Part shown: piece by piece, positions 35,933 through 44,029 of the stretch
Position numbering within the stretch: the stretch's first letter is position 1
Layout of the letters: each line of letters begins with the position of its first letter
Origin: Ruminiclostridium papyrosolvens C7
GTDB taxonomy: Bacteria > Bacillota > Clostridia > Acetivibrionales > DSM-1351
NCBI RefSeq assembly: GCF_000421965.1
Contig: NZ_ATAY01000028.1
Coordinates: forward strand, 1-64,000
Direction: 5' to 3'
DNA: 64,000 bases
Made by a program: the position numbers and the translations under genes
The notes under the pieces: model-generated
Told to the model about the DNA's origin: nothing
Databases searched by the model: none
The model's input: only the letters and a program-made list of their open reading frames with translations

Positions 35933-37470
35933 TTTTTTCTCCCTATCGCTTGTCTTACCATATTATCGGTAGAAATCAATTTAGGTCTTTTTTTCATATT
36001 CCATAATGGAGCTCTTATTATAGTATCTTTTAAGTCATATGGATTCATAGAAGTTAAATATAACAAATAGGGTACCCCGAAGGACCGCATCTCACACAGG
36101 TGCAATAAAGCACCGGTAATACCGAAAATCAGACCATAAAAACCTAAAAATGCAGCTAAAAGCAGAAATATAACTCTCAAAATAATTGCAGCTCCCTGTA
36201 TTTTGGGAATCATAAGACTGGTGATTCCAGAAATTGCAACAACGATAACAATAGGTGCACTCACAATTTTTGCCTGTACAGATGCCTGCCCCAATACTAA
36301 TGCGCCGACTATGCTGAGTGCCTGTCCTATATTGGTTGGCATTCGGGTACCTGTTTCTCTTAATATTTCAAAGACTATTAAAAGCAACATTATTTCGACT
36401 ATAGTCGGAAAAGGCACTCCCTGCCTTGCAGCTGATATACTTATCAGCAAGGGTGTAGGTATCATTTCCTGATGAAAAGTCATAAGGGCCACGTATATCG
36501 CCGGGACACTTACTGTCAGTATAAATCCTAGTATTCTTAGCATTCTGCTTATTGATGAGAAGTAATAATTTATATAGTAGTCCTCGTTAACCTGAAAGTA
36601 TTCAATAAACAAGTGAGGAGCTGTAAGTGCAACAGGAGTTCCATCTACAATAATAGCTATTCTCCCTTCCAACAGCTTTCCTACAACAACATCTGGCCGT
36701 TCAGTGCTTCCCACTGTTTTGAAAGGCGAATATGGTTCATCATTAATAAGTTCTCCTATATAACCGCCTGCAAGGACACCGTCAATTTTGATGCTCTTGA
36801 GTCTCGTTTCCACTTCATTTAAAATTTTACGATTTACTAAACTATTCAAATAACAAATGCATATCTTTGTATTGGTCTTGGTGCCCAAATTTATAAACTT
36901 AAACTTTAGATCCGGAGTTTCCAATCTTTTTCGCAACAATGACAAATTAATCATTAAAGGTTCTGTAAACCCTTCTCTCGGACCTCTTATAAGCTTCTCG
37001 GATTCCGGTTCCTGAATAGCTCTGCTCTTTACTCCAATCGAACTGATAATCAATGCCTCGGAAGAATCCTCAAGCAACAAAACAGTATCACCTTTTAGTA
37101 TTGAATTTGTTAATAAATTTACATCTGAACTTTTCTTGATATTATCCGATGTAATTACTCTATTCTGAAATTGATTTAAGATGTCATTATTATTTTTCAA
37201 GTTGTTATCCTGCATAATCGGCCGGAGTATATTTTCGCTGACTACAGTAGTGTCAATCATTTCCTCCATAAAAAGAATGCAGCATTTTATTGACTTATTG
37301 TTTTGGTTCTCAACATTCCTTACAATAAAGGTATCATCATCTCGAAAGATATTCCTGAACAGGTCTATATTTTTTGATAATGTTGATGAAATGCTGCCTG
37401 CTTCAGACTTTTCTCCGTTTGCAACGGACTTATTTTTAGCATTATTTTTATCTCTTTTCCATAAGCCCAA
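35929..37470 (-). CDS. Germinant receptor subunit (GerAA family)
   Basis: The protein has the GerAA layout: a hydrophilic N-terminal domain to residue ~290 (including GYIGELINDEPYSPFKTVGSTERPD, split by the family motif TERPDVVVGKLLEGR), then about five transmembrane helices with TRMPTNIGQALSIVGALVLGQ. I favour the TTG at 37470, because GGTGAT lies just upstream and gives MGLWKRDKNN; ATGs at 37488 and 37482 lack ribosome sites. The operon order A, C, small subunit, B is complete, so a functional germinant receptor is expected. Confidence 0.93.
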   Translation of the reverse strand: MGLWKRDKNNAKNKSVANGEKSEAGSISSTLSKNIDLFRNIFRDDDTFIVRNVENQNNKSIKCCILFMEEMIDTTVVSENILRPIMQDNNLKNNNDILNQFQNRVITSDNIKKSSDVNLLTNSILKGDTVLLLEDSSEALIISSIGVKSRAIQEPESEKLIRGPREGFTEPLMINLSLLRKRLETPDLKFKFINLGTKTNTKICICYLNSLVNRKILNEVETRLKSIKIDGVLAGGYIGELINDEPYSPFKTVGSTERPDVVVGKLLEGRIAIIVDGTPVALTAPHLFIEYFQVNEDYYINYYFSSISRMLRILGFILTVSVPAIYVALMTFHQEMIPTPLLISISAARQGVPFPTIVEIMLLLIVFEILRETGTRMPTNIGQALSIVGALVLGQASVQAKIVSAPIVIVVAISGITSLMIPKIQGAAIILRVIFLLLAAFLGFYGLIFGITGALLHLCEMRSFGVPYLLYLTSMNPYDLKDTIIRAPLWNMKKRPKLISTDNMVRQAIGRKK

Positions 37471-37563
37471 TATAATCACCATGTCCATAAATTTTTATTA
37501 TTGTATGTAACATAAACAAAATTATTCTGTAGGTTATTAGACGTATTTAGTGAGAACGGCGAA

Positions 37564-37597
37564 AAAACTTCCAAAGTTAAAACCTTGGAAGTTTTTC
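37564..37597 (-). terminator. Terminator after tRNA-fMet
   Basis: On the minus strand AAAACTTCCAAGG and TTTGGAAGTTTT form a stem followed by TTC and T-rich sequence, just beyond the 3' end of the tRNA. Confidence 0.8.
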
Positions 37598-37602
37598 ATT
37601 CA

Positions 37603-37678
<76 letters not shown>

Positions 37679-37919
37679 ATGACTGTATTTATAAGTATGT
37701 TCAGCAGTTAGAAGTTTTATTCATTACCGCCGACAACTATTATAATTTAACACATTACTTTTAAAATTGCAAGTATTATTTAAAAAGAATTTTAAATTCA
37801 CTAAATGGAGACAATATTCTAAATAAATTTACAAAAAGTATATACATTTTACACAATAATATTATTTAATTATATATAGCTAGGCCTTTTAATAGTTATT
37901 ACACATAGGAGGATTTAAA

Positions 37920-38543
37920 ATGATTAAAAACCTTATTAAAAAAACAGCTTTTTTCATAATTACCGGACTTATATTTACCGTCTTACTTTCCGGCTGTGGT
38001 AAGCCGGGTTCACAGGGAAGCTCAAACCAGCCTTCGGGTCATCCCAAAATTCAGTTTGAAATGGAAAATGGAGATAAGATGACTTTTGAACTGTATCCGG
38101 AATACGCTCCCGAAACGGTAAAGAACTTTGTATCGTTAGCGGAATCCGGTTTTTATAATGGCTTGACCTTCCACAGAATAATTAAGGGATTTATGGTACA
38201 GGGCGGTGACCCAGATGGTAACGGTTCAGGAGGCTCAGACAAGAACATAAAAGGTGAATTCAGCTCAAATGGGTTTACGCAAAACACCTTAAAGCACACC
38301 AAGGGTATTATATCTATGGCAAGAAGCGGTGATCCTGATTCTGCATCCAGCCAGTTCTTTATAATGGATGAAACGTCAGCAACCCTTGACGGCGAATATG
38401 CTGCATTTGGTAAGCTGACAAGCGGTGAGGAAACATTGGACAAAATTACAAATACCCCTGTAGAATTAGATTCGAATTCAGGTGAAGTTTCACTTCCTGC
38501 GGAAAAAGTAATTATTAAAGCAGTAACAGTCCTTGAAAAATAA
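37920..38543 (+). CDS. Cyclophilin-type peptidyl-prolyl isomerase lipoprotein
   Basis: Ribosome site AGGAGG. A lipoprotein signal ends at LLSGCG. The mature part is a cyclophilin domain (TVKNFVSLAESGFYNGLTFHRIIKG, split across FHRII with catalytic Arg, then MVQGGDPDGNGSGG, SQFFIMD and YAAFGKL). It would catalyse proline isomerisation in exported proteins at the cell surface. It is a single-gene unit with a strong terminator. Confidence 0.93.
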   Translation: MIKNLIKKTAFFIITGLIFTVLLSGCGKPGSQGSSNQPSGHPKIQFEMENGDKMTFELYPEYAPETVKNFVSLAESGFYNGLTFHRIIKGFMVQGGDPDGNGSGGSDKNIKGEFSSNGFTQNTLKHTKGIISMARSGDPDSASSQFFIMDETSATLDGEYAAFGKLTSGEETLDKITNTPVELDSNSGEVSLPAEKVIIKAVTVLEK

Positions 38544-38548
38544 TTATT

Positions 38549-38606
38549 CAAGCATATTAGTCGAAAAACATATAATATTTTTTCGATTTAATATGCTTTT
38601 TTATTT
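38549..38606 (+). terminator. Terminator of the cyclophilin gene
   Basis: AAGCATATTA and TAATATGCTT plus an inner TCGAAAAA/TTTTTTCGA pair form a long hairpin followed by TTTTTTATTTCTTT. Confidence 0.82.
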
Positions 38607-38717
38607 CTTTACCGTTTGAACTTGTATTTATGAAAATATTTCTATAAAATAACATTAAATGCTTCAGTTGCTAAAACTGGTAATAGTAGTACTGATTTGT
38701 AAAGTGGGGGTTTTAAC

Positions 38718-40316
38718 ATGAGTTTTTTCAAACAGCTTGATATCGAACCATTTCACAGCGACTTTGCAAATTGTTTCGAAGAATGTATGATTTCTGTATC
38801 AAATTTCTACCATCGAGATTATATTTTAATGTATTCTCAAGCATGGGGATTTTGGTTTGATATTGATAAATATAAATTAAATGGTACAGGTAATTCTATA
38901 AAGGATGACAGAGGCAAAGTATATGATCTTTATCAGCTCTATCACGGTATTAAAATCTCTTTTGATGATAATAATAATCCTCAAGATGTAATCAAGATTA
39001 TTATCAGCCATATTATGAACGGCAATCCTTCCGGAATCTTTATGGACACATTTTATTATTCATGGGACCCAAATAAGAACCAACATGGAAAGCACTGGTT
39101 CCTCATTACCGGTTTTGATACTGAAAAAGAAGTTTTTTACTGCACCGATCCCTACTTTTTACAAAAAGATGCCATACTTAGTTTTAATGATTTTATAAGC
39201 GGATATCTTGGAGTATTGTTTACATTTGAAATAACCAATGATGAAATATTTGACTACAATTGGAAAGAGCTTATCTTAAACTTTTCAAAAAAGCTTAACG
39301 GTGAAAGCGGTGGGAAAAATATTTTCAATAGTATGGAAGATTTTGCAGCTAGTGTTGAAGAAGGATTTTGTATAGAAAAAGAAACAGAATCAATCAAGAG
39401 AGTTATTGACATGCCTTACTACGTTAACCTCCAATCTTTAAATCGAGGAAGGGTTCAATATGCAAGATTTCTTGAGCATACGGCTGCAAAGTACGATGTC
39501 CTAGAATTACTCCCTATTTCTGAAAAGCTTAAGAAGGTAAGCTATAAATGGGATGTATTGAGAGGAATTCTAACAAAGGCTATTCTGACTAAGAATGAGG
39601 CAATTATTAAATCAAAAATCCCACCTCATATCAGGGAAATCTCTGATATTGAAAAAGAAACTTTCAATCTTCTGATTAAAACTGCATCCGGTACTTCACA
39701 TATTAATAGCAATGTCTTTAAAAAAATTGATAGCGTATCAAAAAAACCTGAAAAGATGAATTTTAACAGCTATTCTTATTTAGATTTATCAAATTATTTC
39801 AATAATAAGGGTTTTGGAGCTTTATTGGACGAAACCGGCAAATCAAATTTGAATGGTGCAGGAATGTTTTTTGTTTCTGATGATATCTCTTCTGATGAAA
39901 TATGGGAAATTGATAACATGAAGTTTAAATTTCCAAAGGTTCTTGAAAGCCGGTATGACAACGTTTCATGTTCCGGACAGGAAATGGAATTTTCTCCAGT
40001 TGATTGCAGCAATATAATGTTGCTTGGAACCGCTGACTTCGGAAGCTTTAAGGAATCAATAATTCTCAGGTTTATTGACGGTAGTACCGAAGAAGTTAAT
40101 ATAGGCTTTACAGAATTGGTTTTTGCCCCTCTGTATGGTGAATCTGTCGCATGGGAGGGTAGGGCTTGTGAACGGCTTGACGGCAAAATACAGGTTCATA
40201 ATTCCAAAGTAAAAATATTTGCAAAAACCTATAAACTGAACAAACCGGGTAGGGTAAAAGGTATTTCCCTTCCCTACCTTCCCAATATGCATATTTTCGC
40301 TATTACACTGGTATAG
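38718..40316 (+). CDS. BtrH-like C39-fold protein with extra C-terminal domains
   Basis: Ribosome site GGGGG. The first ~150 residues resemble the BtrH N-terminal/C39-like papain fold: Cys19 (or Cys23) in FANCFEECM, His126 in GKHWFLITGFD and Asp144 in CTDPYF give a plausible Cys-His-Asp set. The middle is helical and the last ~150 residues are beta-rich with GTADFGSFKESIILRF and a discoidin-like feel. I do not recognise the complete protein. Similar multi-domain proteins occur beside NRPS/PKS genes in Ruminiclostridium-type genomes, but none lies here. It is a second, longer relative of the 19820-20947 protein. Confidence 0.55.
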   Translation: MSFFKQLDIEPFHSDFANCFEECMISVSNFYHRDYILMYSQAWGFWFDIDKYKLNGTGNSIKDDRGKVYDLYQLYHGIKISFDDNNNPQDVIKIIISHIMNGNPSGIFMDTFYYSWDPNKNQHGKHWFLITGFDTEKEVFYCTDPYFLQKDAILSFNDFISGYLGVLFTFEITNDEIFDYNWKELILNFSKKLNGESGGKNIFNSMEDFAASVEEGFCIEKETESIKRVIDMPYYVNLQSLNRGRVQYARFLEHTAAKYDVLELLPISEKLKKVSYKWDVLRGILTKAILTKNEAIIKSKIPPHIREISDIEKETFNLLIKTASGTSHINSNVFKKIDSVSKKPEKMNFNSYSYLDLSNYFNNKGFGALLDETGKSNLNGAGMFFVSDDISSDEIWEIDNMKFKFPKVLESRYDNVSCSGQEMEFSPVDCSNIMLLGTADFGSFKESIILRFIDGSTEEVNIGFTELVFAPLYGESVAWEGRACERLDGKIQVHNSKVKIFAKTYKLNKPGRVKGISLPYLPNMHIFAITLV

Positions 40317-40324
40317 AGATAGTA

Positions 40325-40582
40325 CTAACTCTTTCCGTCCTTGTACCCTTCTATGTATAAGGCCTTGAATACTAATTCGGATATATCGTTGTTCAATTTA
40401 TCGTATATTTCCAGAAGTCTTAGCTTGTCGTCACGTAAATCACCGGCTATCCGCTTTCTGGTTTCAATTAATTGATTCTGAAGTTCCATATAACTTATAT
40501 TCAGACATTCTCTATTGCATACGGAAGTGATTCTGCCTTCTACTATACTATCAATTAATTTACCCCTGCTTTGGTTTCCCAT
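40325..40582 (-). CDS. Small helical protein under a LexA-type promoter
   Basis: The 85-residue product is nearly all helix with an N-terminal KLIDSIVEGRI, a central YMELQNQLIETRKRIAGDL and a C-terminal ALYIEGYKDG, a pattern seen in DUF6809-like clostridial proteins. GGAGG lies ten bases before the ATG. The promoter carries a perfect LexA palindrome, so the gene should be SOS-induced. It ends 9 bp from the convergent BtrH-like gene and lies just beyond the lysis end of the tail locus. Confidence 0.65.
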   Translation of the reverse strand: MGNQSRGKLIDSIVEGRITSVCNRECLNISYMELQNQLIETRKRIAGDLRDDKLRLLEIYDKLNNDISELVFKALYIEGYKDGKS

Positions 40583-40636
40583 CAGCCTTTTACCTCCAAT
40601 TTAATTAGTACTCGCACTTATTCCTTGTCATAAACA

Positions 40637-40686
40637 GAACATATGTTCTATTTATATAGTATAATACTGTTCTTAATTTCATTCAA
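40637..40686 (-). promoter_or_regulatory. Promoter with LexA box for the small helical protein
   Basis: On the minus strand TTGAAT (40681-40686), a 17-bp spacer and TATACT (40658-40663) are followed by GAACATATGTTC (40637-40648), a perfect palindrome matching the Firmicutes LexA box core (GAAC-N4-GTTC), lying over the expected transcription start. Confidence 0.8.
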
Positions 40687-40732
40687 CCCCTTTTCCATTG
40701 TTTATTTTTAAATACAATTATGGTAAACTCTG

Positions 40733-40903
40733 TTATGTTTTATTGAGTTTAACCGCAAAGAAAAAGGAAACCGCCATTGTAGTCAAAGGTACTATCTCCT
40801 TGGCCTCCAGTCTTCCTGTAACAATGAACCCGATTAATGCCCCTACCAGAACAAAGGTAACTATTGTTTTTACATCAATTAGCTTTGCAATTTTCTCCTT
40901 CAT
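40733..40903 (-). CDS. Small one-helix membrane protein of the lysis module
   Basis: A 56-residue product (MKEKIAKLIDVKTIVTFVLV at the start) with a hydrophobic helix at about residues 12-30 and a second weakly hydrophobic segment at 41-52. Its ATG overlaps the endolysin stop as ATGA, with AAGGAG seven bases upstream. Position and size suggest a holin-like or spanin-like accessory in the lysis cassette; sequence alone does not prove it. Confidence 0.65.
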   Translation of the reverse strand: MKEKIAKLIDVKTIVTFVLVGALIGFIVTGRLEAKEIVPLTTMAVSFFFAVKLNKT

Positions 40904-41598
40904 AGTCGTTCTCCTTTCATTCTTTCAACTATATTCATCACGAAATCAGGGAAATATTGTTCTGTTTTAAGCTTCTCCAACCATATTTCAGGATTTTTCT
41001 GAGTAATTCGAACAGTTTCCTCTGCCGATTCAAAGTTATTTCCAAGTATCTTTTGACATACTTTAACTAATTCTTGTGCTTTCCCTTTTGTTTTGGGGCC
41101 TGCGATCCCGTCTACCGCAAGTCCCGTCACTGCTTGAAATTCCTTTACCGTCATGTCTTTTTTCACTCCCTTAAAAACACTGTCTCTGATCGCTTCCTTT
41201 TGTGATAGGCTTAACCCGGTGTGTTCCAGAAGTTGAACATGCCATGGTTCATAGCTCATGGGTTTTACAAGTCCGTATTTTTTCAACTCCTCATTCTCGA
41301 GTAATTTAAACCAACTGTCGCAGATATCCATTGCAATACAATAACAATGATTACTTTTACCATAAGCAGCAGCAAGGCACTCTCCGTTTTTACTGTACAC
41401 AGAGCCGTCTTCTCTCTGATGGCTGCCGGGATTACCTGCCAAGACCTCTTTTGCTATGGTCCTCTGCTTTTCAACACTTCTGTAACCTGAGGTACAGAGG
41501 CAGTTCCGGCCTTTTGCGATACACATTATATTTACAGCATTTATTAGTTTTGGGTACACACATGATTCATCCTGATATTTAAACTTTACACAAGGCAT
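40900..41598 (-). CDS. Endolysin: M15-type D-Ala-D-Ala/L-Ala-D-Glu peptidase with C-terminal wall-binding domain
   Basis: The N-terminal ~130 residues show the VanY/M15 pattern: TSGYRSVEKQ, the zinc site SNHCYCIAMDI (His-x6-Asp) and EPWHVQ (third ligand). The C-terminal half has a peptidoglycan-binding-like repeat (MTVKEFQAVTGLAVDGIAGP, then KTKGKAQEL). This would cut the peptide part of peptidoglycan to release the tail particles. It lies between the XhlA-like holin and the small membrane protein. Confidence 0.85.
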   Translation of the reverse strand: MPCVKFKYQDESCVYPKLINAVNIMCIAKGRNCLCTSGYRSVEKQRTIAKEVLAGNPGSHQREDGSVYSKNGECLAAAYGKSNHCYCIAMDICDSWFKLLENEELKKYGLVKPMSYEPWHVQLLEHTGLSLSQKEAIRDSVFKGVKKDMTVKEFQAVTGLAVDGIAGPKTKGKAQELVKVCQKILGNNFESAEETVRITQKNPEIWLEKLKTEQYFPDFVMNIVERMKGERL

Positions 41599-41609
41599 GT
41601 TATCTCATC

Positions 41610-41870
41610 TCACTTTCCCGAAAATTTCAAAGCCCCTACTATGGCCCCGATTACTGTTATTGCGGTAGTGAGTGCTTTGATAAGCTCCAGTACAATGGGA
41701 GACCATGTTTTGGTTTCTGCTTCGTTTCTCTTTTTGATATCTGTTTTTATTTCCGTCAAATCCTCTTTTATTTCCTTAACATACACTTTTGTCTCGGTGT
41801 GGTTTTGCTCCAGCGTTCTAATTCTTTCCTCATTTATACAACGATAGCCACACTCTCCAGTCATTGACAA
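41610..41870 (-). CDS. xhlA: XhlA-like haemolysin/holin-associated protein
   Basis: The 86-residue protein has a coiled-coil-prone middle (HTETKVYVKEIKEDLTEIKT) and one C-terminal transmembrane helix (LTTAITVIGAIVGALKF). This is the XhlA layout of the PBSX lysis cassette of B. subtilis. It is the first gene of the lysis module, separated from the tail genes by a terminator-like hairpin. Confidence 0.78.
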   Translation of the reverse strand: MSMTGECGYRCINEERIRTLEQNHTETKVYVKEIKEDLTEIKTDIKKRNEAETKTWSPIVLELIKALTTAITVIGAIVGALKFSGK

Positions 41871-41895
41871 ACCTCCTTTCTACACGGCATAAAGC

Positions 41896-41934
41896 TAAAA
41901 AAAGGATTACCCGGGCTGTGGGTAATCCTTTTTT
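41896..41934 (-). terminator. Hairpin terminator between tail and lysis modules
   Basis: AAAAAGGATTACCC and GGGTAATCCTTTTT pair perfectly around a 7-nt loop with T runs on both strands. It lies inside the leftward gene set, between the XkdX-like gene and xhlA. Confidence 0.85.
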
Positions 41935-41945
41935 GCTATTATGTA

Positions 41946-42062
41946 CTATTTAATTAGTTGAGCCTTTTGGGCTTCTGTTATCCAGCCTTTAGACACCGCA
42001 ATATTCAGCTGTTCTGCCGTAAGCCTACCAGCTTTATATAAGTAGCTTAATCGTTCAAACAT
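41946..42062 (-). CDS. xkdX: XkdX-family short phage protein
   Basis: The 38-residue product (MFERLSYLYKAGRLTAEQLN, then IAVSKGWITEAQKAQLIK) matches the XkdX pattern: a helix, LTxEQ, then a GWIT motif followed by a short helix. Its ATG overlaps the upstream stop (TAATG). XkdX proteins are found after fibre genes in PBSX-like tails; their role is unknown. Confidence 0.8.
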   Translation of the reverse strand: MFERLSYLYKAGRLTAEQLNIAVSKGWITEAQKAQLIK

Positions 42063-42367
42063 TAGGTATCACCACCTTCTGTAACCTTTTTGCCTATAAT
42101 TATATCTATTTGGCTTTGCACTTTTAGGTTATCTACTATTAAATTATCTACTATGAATCTGAGTTTTTCAATTTCAGTTAAATCCGGGATGAGTTTAATT
42201 CCATCACGATAAAAATATCCGTCCTCATACTTGTCTCCTTTAGTCACATCAATCGTACCACATACTATAGCCCCTATTGAATTAGCGAATGACTGATCCG
42301 CAATTATTATATTTTCAACTGTAGTCTTATCTTCTGCCAATATGGCACATCTTAAAGCTAAATCCAT
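42062..42367 (-). CDS. Tail-associated hypothetical protein
   Basis: A 101-residue protein lying 1 bp after the fibre gene and overlapping XkdX. Its start MDLALRCAILAEDKTTVENI and the middle GYFYRDGIKLIPDLTEIEKL resemble proteins that follow tail fibres in clostridial prophages, with a helical C-terminus. It may be a fibre chaperone. No named family recognised. Confidence 0.6.
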   Translation of the reverse strand: MDLALRCAILAEDKTTVENIIIADQSFANSIGAIVCGTIDVTKGDKYEDGYFYRDGIKLIPDLTEIEKLRFIVDNLIVDNLKVQSQIDIIIGKKVTEGGDT

Positions 42368-42368
42368 A

Positions 42369-43475
42369 TCAATACCCCCATCGAATTATTACTATTCCTG
42401 AGCCTCCAGAGCCACCTATTCCAGAACCACAGCCACCACCACCTCCTCCTCCTCCATAGCCCCCGCCACCGGTACCGCCATCTCCTACCTGTCCACCAGA
42501 CCCGAGACCGCCTTTCGTTCCGGCACCTCCAGTTCCGTTAGCAAAACCGCCAATTCCAGGTTTATTATTGGAACTAAATGAAGATGCTCCTCCTCCACCT
42601 CCAGCTGCATGAATAGTACCAAAAAAATCACATGTGGATGTTCCCTGACCTGGTGTTCCGTTTGAGCCTCCATTTGTTGCTGCTCTTTCGGCTATAAATC
42701 CTCCAAATCCACCATTGCTACCACCAATTCGTCCGGAAGCACCATTTGCAACATATATTGTTCCAACTTTGCTTTGCCCGCCAATAATTCCCCCAGAACC
42801 TACTATTATAGTTGTAATTGCCTCGATGTTTACGCTCATGTACATACTTGTGTATCCACTGCCTCCGCCGTTACCTCCGAAGTAGTTATCTCCACTCATA
42901 TCACCTCCTTTTTCACCATTAGCTCCCCCACCGACGAGGAATATATCAACTGTCTGAGGTACCGTTGACCAAGTTAATGTACCTGAGGAATAAAATTCGG
43001 CACTACCCTTGCTTTCATCTATCCGTGTTATTTTTGCTAGGCCGGAATAAATAGGAATAATATCTGCCCCCCCTTCACCCAATAACTGAAAATTTTCTCC
43101 GTCCCGTATAAAAGAATAAATGCCTGCCTTTGGTTTAAAATCTTCACCACTGGGTTTTTTTAAGCTTCTTGCTAATCCATCAGATGAAATATTCAAAGTG
43201 GCTGACCCTGTGGCAATAGCATTAAATTTAACACTGAATTTTGAACCGTCTGAAATATTTTTTTCGCTATCAATTGTGTATGTATTACCGTTGTTAACTG
43301 TGGTACCCAAATGCGGGACATGATTATGCGTATCCCCCACATGCCCCTCCAGCTCCGTTTCAATCTTCTTAATCTGTGTATCAATAATATCCATATTCCC
43401 GTTGTGATCCCCAATGTTGTAGAAATCCTCCTGGGATGGCTTTTTTAAATTGTAGTTAACCGTATTTACTGCCAT
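42369..43475 (-). CDS. Tail fibre/receptor-binding protein with Gly-rich tip
   Basis: The N-terminal ~50 residues (MAVNTVNYNLKKPSQEDFYN, then NMDIIDTQIKKIE) resemble the baseplate-attachment part of clostridial fibres. Residues 55-136 form a module shared at about 70% identity with the prophage fibre at the right edge. The C-terminal ~190 residues are a Gly-rich beta domain (GGGSGYTSMYM, GGGGYGGGGGGGGCGSG) of the kind found at receptor-binding fibre tips. In a tailocin this protein would set target range. Confidence 0.82.
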   Translation of the reverse strand: MAVNTVNYNLKKPSQEDFYNIGDHNGNMDIIDTQIKKIETELEGHVGDTHNHVPHLGTTVNNGNTYTIDSEKNISDGSKFSVKFNAIATGSATLNISSDGLARSLKKPSGEDFKPKAGIYSFIRDGENFQLLGEGGADIIPIYSGLAKITRIDESKGSAEFYSSGTLTWSTVPQTVDIFLVGGGANGEKGGDMSGDNYFGGNGGGSGYTSMYMSVNIEAITTIIVGSGGIIGGQSKVGTIYVANGASGRIGGSNGGFGGFIAERAATNGGSNGTPGQGTSTCDFFGTIHAAGGGGGASSFSSNNKPGIGGFANGTGGAGTKGGLGSGGQVGDGGTGGGGYGGGGGGGGCGSGIGGSGGSGIVIIRWGY

Positions 43476-43477
43476 AA

Positions 43478-44029
43478 TTAAAACACCTCGCTTCTTAATT
43501 GTTCATGTGTGTACTCTCTCATTTGAGCGTGGGTATAGCTGACCAAAGATGAGTTTTGTTTGTAGAGCAAGCTCAAATCAACGTACATGTTGACCGGTAC
43601 GATTCTTTTCAACTGCTTTTCCACCTCGGCAAGCATGGACTTAGCAGTCAGTGCCACTCTTACTATAAGTTTGTATTCATCATTTTTTAGTTCAAGTGAG
43701 TAGCCCGACTCACCGCATAACGTTTCCAACTGCTGTGCCAATTTTTTGCAAGTATAGGGCAGCTTTTCATTGAGTCTTGTCAGAATCCTGAATTTCCTCA
43801 CCTCTAGACTGTCAGAGCCTTTTGGATTTATTTTGAGGATTGCTTCCCAACGCTTTACTCCGTTTTCGGTGGAATCGTATATAAACTGCTCCTTCAGCAC
43901 ATTGCCCAGCCTGCCCCAAAGGGACCGGATTTCAGGATTTTCAGAAGCAGCAAGCTCTCGGAATTCCCTGAAATCCTGTAAAAACTCCGGCAGATAGTTC
44001 AAAATATCGATTTCCCTATCCAATAACAT
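43478..44029 (-). CDS. Baseplate wedge-type protein (YmfQ/DUF2313, XkdU-like)
   Basis: The ATG at 44029 overlaps the upstream baseplate gene, with AGGGGTG directly before it; a TTG six bases later is an alternative start with better spacing. The product (MLLDREIDILNYLPEFLQDF start, KRWEAILKI, then SLEVRKFRILTRLNEKLPYT) is the DUF2313/YmfQ family, the gpI-like baseplate protein that follows baseplate J in Mu- and PBSX-like tails. Confidence 0.85.
   Translation of the reverse strand: MLLDREIDILNYLPEFLQDFREFRELAASENPEIRSLWGRLGNVLKEQFIYDSTENGVKRWEAILKINPKGSDSLEVRKFRILTRLNEKLPYTCKKLAQQLETLCGESGYSLELKNDEYKLIVRVALTAKSMLAEVEKQLKRIVPVNMYVDLSLLYKQNSSLVSYTHAQMREYTHEQLRSEVF

Noticed and set aside
42410-42760. 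Gly-codon repeats in the fibre gene as a possible CRISPR or tandem-repeat array
   Set aside because: The repeats are irregular glycine codons within the coding frame of the fibre tip, with no regular repeat-spacer period.
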